This document shows, one piece after another, positions 1 through 6,084 of a DNA stretch of 21,812 nucleotides (positions are counted from its first letter, which is position 1; each line of letters starts with the position of its first letter). The notes under the pieces were generated by a model that saw nothing but the letters and a program-made list of their open reading frames with translations, was not told the origin of the DNA and made no database searches. Origin of the DNA: Loktanella sp. (GTDB lineage: Bacteria > Pseudomonadota > Alphaproteobacteria > Rhodobacterales > Rhodobacteraceae); assembly GCA_003551805.1 (NCBI GenBank), contig PUNR01000274.1:1-21812 (forward strand). Reading direction: 5' to 3'. Both the position numbers and the translations under genes were made by a program.

Positions 1-630
1 CTGACAGGGTCGGTCGATCCGGTGAAGATGCAGAAAAACATGGATGCCCGCACGGCCAGCGGCCCTGCGGCTGAAAAACAGCGTGCCGCGCTGCGCGATG
101 CGATTGCCTTCAAGAAATACGAATTCGACTGCCATGGGGTCGAGATGAACCAGCGCTACCGGTCCGACGCTGTGGTGACGGATGGTCAGTTGGAGCCGCC
201 TTTCGCGATGGACGAGGAATTGCACTACCACCCCACCACATGGCCTGGCGCGCGCCTGCCGCATACATGGGTGTTCACGCCCACGGGCGAGAAGCTGTCA
301 ACGCTCGACCTGACCGGCCATGGCACCTTCACCCTGCTGACCGGCATCGGCGGCGAGGCGTGGAATGACGCTGCCAGCACGGTGGGCGGTGAACTGGGCC
401 TGACCATCAAGGTCCATGAAATCGGCCCCCGCCGCGCGATTCAGGACCATACCGGCGACTGGGCGCGCGTGCGCGATATCCGTGACAGCGGCTGCGTGCT
501 GGTGCGCCCCGACCATCACGTCGCTTGGCGCGTGGATGAAATGGTGGCGAACCCCGCCGCTGAACTGCGCCGCGTGATGACGGCGATCCTGCAACCGGCC
601 GAGGCCGCCAGTGTCAAAGGTGCGGCATGA
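1..630 (+). CDS. FAD-dependent aromatic hydroxylase, C-terminal part (TfdB/phenol 2-monooxygenase-like)
   Basis: The reading frame is open from the first base, so the gene is cut at its 5' end and the in-frame GTG at position 22 is probably internal. About 209 codons remain. The sequence matches the end of flavoprotein monooxygenases of the 2,4-dichlorophenol/phenol hydroxylase type. It has a YHPTTWPGARLPHTWV stretch, then STLDLTGHGTFTLLTGIGG (the thioredoxin-like tail), then VLVRPDHHVAWR near the end, which is a family hallmark. These enzymes use NAD(P)H and O2 to add an ortho hydroxyl to a phenol in the cytoplasm. The FAD-binding GxGxxG is not in the window. The stop overlaps the next ATG (ATGA at 627-630), so it is coupled to the ring-cleavage dioxygenase. 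A resorcinol- or hydroxysalicylate-type substrate giving hydroxyquinol is inferred from that neighbour only. Confidence 0.85.
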   Translation: MTGSVDPVKMQKNMDARTASGPAAEKQRAALRDAIAFKKYEFDCHGVEMNQRYRSDAVVTDGQLEPPFAMDEELHYHPTTWPGARLPHTWVFTPTGEKLSTLDLTGHGTFTLLTGIGGEAWNDAASTVGGELGLTIKVHEIGPRRAIQDHTGDWARVRDIRDSGCVLVRPDHHVAWRVDEMVANPAAELRRVMTAILQPAEAASVKGAA

Positions 631-1502
631 CCGAACAGGGCTATTTTACCGAAGAAAACTCCGCCGATGTTGTGATCAGCCGGAACGATCAGGCCAAAGA
701 TAAACGGCTTGCCGAGGTGATGGAGGTTATCACCCGCCACTTGCACGCAGCCGTCAAAGAGATTGAGCCAACGCAGGACGAATGGATGCAAGCGATCCTG
801 TTTCTAACCGAAACAGGACATAAATCCGACGATTGGCGGCAGGAATTTATCCTGCTGTCGGATGTTTTGGGCGTGTCGATGCTGGTTGATGCAATCAACA
901 ATCGCAAACCATCCGGCGCGTCGGAAAGCACCGTGCTGGGACCTTTCCATGTGGCAGATGCACCCGAAAAACCGATGGGCGCGAATATCTGTCTGGATGG
1001 CAAAGGCGAGCCGATGCTGGTCAAAGGGCGTATCCTCGACACCGACGGCAACCCGATTGCGGGGGCCAAGATTGATGTCTGGCAGACCAATGACGACGGC
1101 TTTTATGACGTGCAACAAAAAGGCATCCAGCCCGATTTCAACCTGCGCGGCGTGTTCCGGACCGGCGCTGACGGCAGCTATCATTTCTGGGGCGCCAAGC
1201 CGCGTTTTTATCCGATCCCCGATGATGGACCTGTCGGTAATTTGCTGGGGGCGCTGGGGCGGCACCCTTACCGGCCCGCGCATCTGCATTACATTATTGA
1301 GGCAGAGGGTTTTGAAACCCTTGTCACCCATATTTTCGATCCTGATGATGAATACATCCACACCGATGCCGTCTTTGGCGTCAAGCAAAGCCTGATGGCC
1401 AAGTTCCGCCATATCACCGCCCCCGACCGGATCAGCACCGAGGGTCAGGCAGGCCCGTTTTATGAAGTGATCCATGATTTCGTACTGGCGCCAGTGACAT
1501 GA
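627..1502 (+). CDS. Intradiol ring-cleavage dioxygenase, hydroxyquinol 1,2-dioxygenase-like
   Basis: This 291-residue protein is the usual length for catechol/hydroxyquinol 1,2-dioxygenases. An N-terminal helical dimerisation domain (about residues 20-105) leads into a beta-sandwich. The four non-haem Fe(III) ligands can be placed at Tyr160, Tyr195 (in FYPIPDDGPVG), His219 and His221 (in HPYRPAHLHY). Their spacing is almost the same as in CatA (Y164/Y200/H224/H226). The STVLGPFHVADAPE segment resembles hydroxyquinol dioxygenases more than catechol dioxygenases, so the likely reaction is hydroxyquinol + O2 to maleylacetate. A chlorocatechol or catechol substrate remains possible. The gene overlaps its neighbours by ATGA on both sides, so the three genes form one coupled operon. 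No maleylacetate reductase is seen in the window. Confidence 0.9.
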   Translation: MTEQGYFTEENSADVVISRNDQAKDKRLAEVMEVITRHLHAAVKEIEPTQDEWMQAILFLTETGHKSDDWRQEFILLSDVLGVSMLVDAINNRKPSGASESTVLGPFHVADAPEKPMGANICLDGKGEPMLVKGRILDTDGNPIAGAKIDVWQTNDDGFYDVQQKGIQPDFNLRGVFRTGADGSYHFWGAKPRFYPIPDDGPVGNLLGALGRHPYRPAHLHYIIEAEGFETLVTHIFDPDDEYIHTDAVFGVKQSLMAKFRHITAPDRISTEGQAGPFYEVIHDFVLAPVT

Positions 1503-2332
1503 ATAACCCCTGCATCATCTGCGTGGCGATCACCGGGTCGCTGCCGCGTAAGGCCAACAACCCTGCCGTGCCAATCACAGTGGCCGAACAGATCGAAAGC
1601 ACACAAGAAGCATTCGAGGCTGGCGCCAGCATCGTCCACGCTCATGTGCGCAATGATGATGAAACACCCTCCAGCGATCCCGAAAAGTTTGCTGCCTTGC
1701 AAGAGGGGCTGAAAAAGCATTGCCCCGGCATGATTATCCAATTCTCGACAGGTGGCAGGTCGGGCGCGGGCAAGGTGCGGGGGGGCATGTTGCCCTTGCG
1801 CCCTGACATGGCGTCGTTGTCGGTGGGGTCCAACAATTTCCCCACCCGTGTTTACGAAAACCCGCCCGATCTGGTCGATTGGCTGGCGGCGGAAATGCAG
1901 ACCTACGGGGTCAAGCCAGAGGTCGAAGCCTTTGATCTGTCGCATATCCTCAAGGCTGCTGAAATGTACGAAAAGGGCCAGATCACCGATACCCCTTATG
2001 TCCAATTCGTCATGGGCGTGAAAAATGCCATGCCGGCAGACAGGCATGTATTTGATTTTTATGTGCAAACCGTCAACCGCCTGTTTCCGGGTGCACCCTG
2101 GTGCGCCGCAGGGATCGGCGCGGCCCAGATCACGCTGAACGAATGGGCGGTCGCTGCGGGCGGGCACGCGCGCACCGGGCTGGAAGATAACGTGCGGCTG
2201 GACCGCGACAGGCTGGCTGCGTCGAACGCAGCGCTGGTGCAGCGGGTCGTGGCGTTGTGTGAACGTCATGAACGGCCTGTCGCTGACACGGTGACCGCAC
2301 GTGCATTGCTGGGTCTTGCCGATGGGGGGTAA
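1499..2332 (+). CDS. DUF849 beta-keto acid cleavage enzyme (BKACE, Kce-like)
   Basis: This 277-residue TIM-barrel protein belongs to the 3-keto-5-aminohexanoate cleavage family. These Zn enzymes condense a beta-keto acid with acetyl-CoA, giving acetoacetate and a new acyl-CoA. Visible signatures are ITGSLPRKANNPAVPIT at the N-terminus, the zinc histidines in VHAHVR (His47, His49), FSTGGRSG (83-89), EVEAFD (141-146), and ARTGLEDN (224-231), whose Glu229 matches the remaining metal ligand. Subfamilies differ in keto-acid substrate, so sequence alone does not fix it. The start overlaps the dioxygenase stop (ATGA). That coupling makes 3-oxoadipate, the product after maleylacetate reduction, an attractive substrate; it would yield succinyl-CoA and acetoacetate. 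Carnitine-, lysine- or dehydrocarnitine-type substrates are the known alternatives. Confidence 0.9.
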   Translation: MNNPCIICVAITGSLPRKANNPAVPITVAEQIESTQEAFEAGASIVHAHVRNDDETPSSDPEKFAALQEGLKKHCPGMIIQFSTGGRSGAGKVRGGMLPLRPDMASLSVGSNNFPTRVYENPPDLVDWLAAEMQTYGVKPEVEAFDLSHILKAAEMYEKGQITDTPYVQFVMGVKNAMPADRHVFDFYVQTVNRLFPGAPWCAAGIGAAQITLNEWAVAAGGHARTGLEDNVRLDRDRLAASNAALVQRVVALCERHERPVADTVTARALLGLADGG

Positions 2333-2348
2333 AAATAGTGGGCGGGGC

Positions 2349-2363
2349 TTAAACCTATCTTAA
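2349..2363. promoter_or_regulatory. CtrA-type box TTAA-N7-TTAA upstream of the MCP gene
   Basis: Both half-sites are perfect: TTAA at 2349-2352 and TTAA at 2360-2363, separated by exactly seven bases. This is the established CtrA consensus of alphaproteobacteria. The box lies 53 bp before the MCP start codon, a good distance for an activator near -35. CtrA control of chemotaxis and motility genes is known in Rhodobacteraceae. Binding itself is inferred. Confidence 0.65.
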
Positions 2364-2415
2364 TTGGCCTGCGCCATGGTGGCTGCGACAGAAACTGTTG
2401 CTGCAAGAGGCCCAG

Positions 2416-4788
2416 ATGCGCAAGCTTAACGCGATACCATTTTCACTGAAACTGCCTGTAATCATTGCGGGATTATGCCTGTTGTCATCCCTGACGGTGG
2501 CAGTTTTGGGCTATGCCGATTCGCGGCGCAGCATGGTGACCCAAGCACAGCACAGCTTTGATATCCTGATTGATGAACGCGGTCAGGCATTAGAAAATCT
2601 ATTTGCAACGCTGGAAATCGACCTGCGCAATCTCGTAGCAAGCCCTGCAACGCTAAGTGCGGCGCAGGCGCTAGGATCGTCATTTCACTTGATGACGGAT
2701 CCTGCGTCGTTGCAGGCAGCCTATGGCGCCAATAACCCCAACCCCGTGGGACAACGGCATCTACTTGATCAAGCCGCCGAAGCTTTACCTTATAACTTTC
2801 AACACGGGGCTTTCCATCCTGGCTTGCGCCAAACCTTGGAAACGACAGGATTTGACGACATCTTTCTGGTATCGCCAGATGGGGACGTGATCTATTCCGT
2901 TACAAAAGCTGCTGATTTTGGGTCGAACCTTGAAACCGGTACGTTTCGCGAAACGGGCCTTGGGCATGCGTTTCGCGCGGCACGCGACGGGGGGCGGGAT
3001 GCGTTCAGTTTTACCGACTTTGCCCCATATGGCCCGCGCGGGAACGACGTTTTGTCGTTTTTGTCCGCACAGATCCTGAATGCCGAAGGGGGGGTGGCCG
3101 GTGTGCTGGCCGTACAATTGTCGACCAGTCAGTTTGATGCCATTCTGAACAATGCCAGTGGTCTGGGTGCCACGGGTTTGCTGTACCTGGTTGGCACTGA
3201 TGGCCGGACGCGCAGTCATACGCGGTTTGCCGGTGGTCATACGCTGCTACAAGATGTCAGCCATCTGCCGCATATCTTGGCGAATGATGCCGGCTCAGGG
3301 GAAGGTGTCGTTGGTAATGGCATCGGTGGTGCAGCTTCGATCGTCGAACGGGCAGATGTTTCGGGTCTGGACCGCGATTGGCGCATCATCGGTGAGAAAA
3401 CGCTTGCCGAAGTGTTGCAACCCGTTGTCGCCATGCGCAACAAGATGATTTTGATCAGTGCAGTGGTGATGGTGATCGCAATCCTGTTGGGGGTTGCAAC
3501 CGCACGTTCGGTTTTACTGCCGCTGGACCGTTTGCGGCTTGGCATGCTGCGCGTTGCAGATCGTGATTACAGCGGGACTGTATCAGACACTGATCGTGGC
3601 GATGAATTGGGTCAATTGTCAAAAGTGCTGGTCAATGTGCGCGACAAATTACGTGCCTCCGATGCCGCCGAACAAGAACGCCAGAAGGTGCAGGTGGAAC
3701 AGGCCGAAGTTGTCGAACGCTTGAGCAGGGCAATGATCGCGCTGGCTGACGGTGACCTGACAGCCACCATCGACAGGCCGTTTAGTGAAAGCTACGAACA
3801 GTTGCGGCATGATTATAACCGCACAGTTGCCAACCTGAATGAAACCATTGGATCTGTCGTCAGCAGTGCCGTCGGTATCCGCGAGCGTGCAAACGAAATG
3901 AGCATCGCCTCTGACGACCTGTCGCGCCGCACCGAAAATCAGGCCGCAACCCTCGAACAGACTGCTGCCGCGCTCGACCAGTTGACCGCCAGCGTCCGTT
4001 CCGCCGCGAGTGGTGCAAAAGAAGTTGAAGGCATCGTCGCAGATGCCCGCAAAGACGCCGACGCAAGCGGGCCTGTGGTCCAAAAAGCCGTCACAGCGAT
4101 GACCGCAATTGAAAAATCATCCGACGAAATATCGCAGATCGTCGGTGTGATTGACGACATCGCGTTCCAGACCAATCTGCTAGCGCTGAATGCCGGCGTA
4201 GAAGCCGCCCGTGCGGGTGACGCTGGGCGCGGTTTTGCTGTTGTCGCATCCGAAGTGCGCGCGCTTGCCCAACGTTCCTCCGAGGCGGCCAAGCAGATCA
4301 AATCACTGATTGCAGGCAGTTCGGATCAGGTCGTTGCTGGCGTTAATCTGGTGGGTCAGGCTGGTGATGTTCTGACGAATATCGCGTCCCATATCAATCA
4401 TATCGCTGGTCTGGTGTCTGAAATTGCGGCAGGGGCGCAGGAACAGTCGACAGGACTTGCTGAAATCAACCTTGGCGTCACCCAACTGGATAAGGTGACC
4501 CAGCAAAATGCAGCAATGGTGGAACAATCGACCGCCAGCAGCCATTCCCTGAACGCTGAATCTGCCAGCCTTGCTGACCTAGTCGCACAATTTCAGCTGG
4601 GTGGCGTCAAAACCCGCCGTGCCGGTATGACAGCGCCAGTTTCGGAAAATGTCATGATGTTCCAATCACCCAGATCGCGCGTGCAGCAAGCGAAACCGGT
4701 TGAACCGCCCCTTGTGCAACCTATCGCAATGACAGGTACTCTGGGTGGCGCGCCTGTGCATAACACCGACGGATGGGAAGACTTCTGA
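2416..4788 (+). CDS. Methyl-accepting chemotaxis protein with periplasmic sensor domain
   Basis: This is a 790-residue membrane chemoreceptor. Membrane segment 1 spans about residues 13-35, and a long periplasmic region follows to about 340. It has the size and style of a double Cache (dCache) domain and includes IFLVSPDGDVIYSV. Segment 2 is about 344-365, followed by a HAMP linker and a cytoplasmic signalling coiled coil. The hairpin tip is clear around residues 578-620 (DDIAFQTNLLALNAG, then VEAARAGDAGRGFAVVASEV). The protein ends in GWEDF, like the Trp-containing pentapeptide that tethers CheR. The ATG at 2416 is chosen over the upstream TTG at 2398 because AAGAGG lies 6 bases before it. 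The ligand is unknown; the neighbouring catabolic and TRAP genes suggest, but do not show, an organic acid or aromatic. A CtrA box lies upstream. Confidence 0.95.
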   Translation: MRKLNAIPFSLKLPVIIAGLCLLSSLTVAVLGYADSRRSMVTQAQHSFDILIDERGQALENLFATLEIDLRNLVASPATLSAAQALGSSFHLMTDPASLQAAYGANNPNPVGQRHLLDQAAEALPYNFQHGAFHPGLRQTLETTGFDDIFLVSPDGDVIYSVTKAADFGSNLETGTFRETGLGHAFRAARDGGRDAFSFTDFAPYGPRGNDVLSFLSAQILNAEGGVAGVLAVQLSTSQFDAILNNASGLGATGLLYLVGTDGRTRSHTRFAGGHTLLQDVSHLPHILANDAGSGEGVVGNGIGGAASIVERADVSGLDRDWRIIGEKTLAEVLQPVVAMRNKMILISAVVMVIAILLGVATARSVLLPLDRLRLGMLRVADRDYSGTVSDTDRGDELGQLSKVLVNVRDKLRASDAAEQERQKVQVEQAEVVERLSRAMIALADGDLTATIDRPFSESYEQLRHDYNRTVANLNETIGSVVSSAVGIRERANEMSIASDDLSRRTENQAATLEQTAAALDQLTASVRSAASGAKEVEGIVADARKDADASGPVVQKAVTAMTAIEKSSDEISQIVGVIDDIAFQTNLLALNAGVEAARAGDAGRGFAVVASEVRALAQRSSEAAKQIKSLIAGSSDQVVAGVNLVGQAGDVLTNIASHINHIAGLVSEIAAGAQEQSTGLAEINLGVTQLDKVTQQNAAMVEQSTASSHSLNAESASLADLVAQFQLGGVKTRRAGMTAPVSENVMMFQSPRSRVQQAKPVEPPLVQPIAMTGTLGGAPVHNTDGWEDF

Positions 4789-4889
4789 ACCGGCTTTGTG
4801 CTAAGGTCGGTTCACGCGGAACGTGCTATTGCAAGATTTGTTCAGGTTTCCGATGTGTTAATATTAGTCTATGTTGCACCGCTTAGCGT

Positions 4890-4917
4890 TTGACACGACC
4901 AGCCCAGACGCTATTTT
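4890..4917 (+). promoter_or_regulatory. Sigma-70-type promoter of the TRAP transporter genes
   Basis: A perfect -35 hexamer TTGACA (4890-4895) is followed after 16 bp by TATTTT (4912-4917). It is the best promoter match in the 204-bp gap between the MCP and the binding-protein gene. Transcription would begin near 4924, giving a leader of about 70 nt. The rest of the gap (4789-4889) shows only a weak GAACCG/CGGTTC inverted repeat at the MCP stop. Confidence 0.6.
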
Positions 4918-4928
4918 CGTCAGACGCT
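4905..4928 (+). repeat. Direct repeat CAGACGCT x2, operator-like
   Basis: CAGACGCT occurs at 4905-4912 and again at 4921-4928, a 16-bp period. The first copy ends at the first base of the proposed -10 element and the second covers the likely transcription start. Such placement suits a repressor operator. No regulator gene is adjacent, so the binding factor is unknown. Confidence 0.4.
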
Positions 4929-4967
4929 TTGACCGACTGTCGCAGTTAACGCGGCGACGCGTCAAAG
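4927..4967 (+). promoter_or_regulatory. Nested hairpin in the TRAP transporter leader
   Basis: The outer arms CTTTGAC (4927-4933) and GTCAAAG (4961-4967) pair perfectly over 7 bp. The inner arms GTCGC (4939-4943) and GCGAC (4954-4958) pair over 5 bp. The structure would form at the very 5' end of the transcript, 14 nt before the GGGAGGAA ribosome site. It could stabilise or regulate the mRNA; it matches no riboswitch class I recognise. Confidence 0.4.
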
Positions 4968-4992
4968 GCTTAAATCATCTGGGAGGAATTCG

Positions 4993-5973
4993 ATGATCAA
5001 ATCTATTCTTGGCACATCTGTAATTGCACTGGCGGCCGCTGTGCCAGCATTCGCGCAAGATGTTGACCGGACCGGCTGGCCGACCAGCTTTACCGTCGGC
5101 ACTGCATCGCAAGGTGGGACCTTCTTTGTTTACGGGTCCGGTTATGCCAACCTGATCGCCGAAGAACTTGGCGTGACCGGCGGCGCCGAAGTGACCGGCG
5201 GACCTATGCAGAACATGGCACTGGTCCATACCGGCGAAGCCGCGTTGGGCATGACCACTATGGGTCCAGCGCAGGTTAGCATCGCGGGTGAAAGCCCGAT
5301 CGCGCCCGGTTTGGAAATGACCAATGTCTGCGCGCATTTCCCGATGTATGAAACGCCATTCCATGCCGTAGCATTGTCCAGCTCGGGCATTACATCGCTC
5401 AGCGATATTCCGGCTGGCGCGCGCGTCGGTTTCGGGCCTTCGGGTGCGACGGCTGATGTGTATTTCCCTGAAATGCTGACAGCTCTCGGGGTCGAATTCG
5501 AACGCCGCAACGGCGGCTGGAACGACCTGGGTGGCCAGATGCAGGACGGTTTGATCGATGTTATCGGCTTTGCCGCCGGTGTGCCGATCCCGCAAGTTGC
5601 GGAGCTTGAGGCATCAACCAATGTCAACATCATCGAGTTTACCGAAGAAGAACAGGCTTTGATGACCGAGCTGTTCCCTGTTGCGAATTTCGACATCCCT
5701 GCCGGCACCTATGCAAGCCTGGCAGAGCCTGCGCGCGCTGTGTCGATGTGGAACTTTGCCATCGCCAATTGTGATCTGCCGGAAAGCTTTGTCTATGAAG
5801 CGACCCGCGTGATTATGGAAGACAATGAGCGGATGCTGCAGGTTCATTCCTCGGCTGAAACGACCGTCTTTGAAAACTGGGACAAGAACACCGTGATCCC
5901 TTGGCATCCGGGTGCAGCGCGCTGGTTCATCGAAAACGGCGCTGATATTCCTGCTGAGATGATCAAGCAGTAA
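4993..5973 (+). CDS. TAXI family TRAP transporter solute-binding protein
   Basis: This 326-residue periplasmic protein has a Sec signal peptide ending AVPAFA (cleavage after about residue 21). The mature part shows TAXI-family features: FTVGTASQGGTFFVYGSGYANLI near the N-terminus, a GGPMQNMALVHTGEAALGM stretch, and SLSDIPAGARVGFGPSGA where the second lobe begins. It should bind a small organic solute and deliver it to the membrane permease encoded next. TAXI substrates are poorly known (glutamate and dicarboxylates in a few cases), so none is assigned. GGGAGGAA sits 4-5 bases before the ATG, giving a strong start. A hairpin with a short T-run follows the stop, which could raise binding-protein expression over permease. 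Confidence 0.93.
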   Translation: MIKSILGTSVIALAAAVPAFAQDVDRTGWPTSFTVGTASQGGTFFVYGSGYANLIAEELGVTGGAEVTGGPMQNMALVHTGEAALGMTTMGPAQVSIAGESPIAPGLEMTNVCAHFPMYETPFHAVALSSSGITSLSDIPAGARVGFGPSGATADVYFPEMLTALGVEFERRNGGWNDLGGQMQDGLIDVIGFAAGVPIPQVAELEASTNVNIIEFTEEEQALMTELFPVANFDIPAGTYASLAEPARAVSMWNFAIANCDLPESFVYEATRVIMEDNERMLQVHSSAETTVFENWDKNTVIPWHPGAARWFIENGADIPAEMIKQ

Positions 5974-5982
5974 TCATAATCC

Positions 5983-6011
5983 GGGCCGGCGCGAACAGCA
6001 CCGGCCCTTTT
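5983..6011 (+). terminator. Hairpin terminator or attenuator between binding protein and permease
   Basis: GGGCCGG (5983-5989) and CCGGCCC (6001-6007) form a perfect 7-bp GC stem with an 11-nt loop, followed by TTTT. It lies 10 bp after the binding-protein stop and about 75 bp before the permease start. It probably acts as a partial terminator or a 3' stabiliser that keeps permease expression below that of the binding protein. Confidence 0.6.
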
Positions 6012-6084
6012 CTACCAGACTGGATGATTAACATCCGGCTGATTCAGGGGCTCTGCCCCGATGTTCTTCAGGGGGAACAGCTTT

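Noticed and set aside
1..2332. Aromatic operon as a recently acquired mobile island
   Set aside because: No integrase, transposase, tRNA junction or terminal repeats are visible and the base composition by eye is like the neighbours.
4787..4825. GAACCG/CGGTTC and CACG/CGTG inverted repeats after the MCP as a terminator
   Set aside because: Stems are short, the first loop is 15 nt, and there is no T-run, so the evidence is too weak.
4855..4870. TTAATATTAG as a further CtrA site
   Set aside because: Only one TTAA half-site is present; the second position does not match at N7 spacing.
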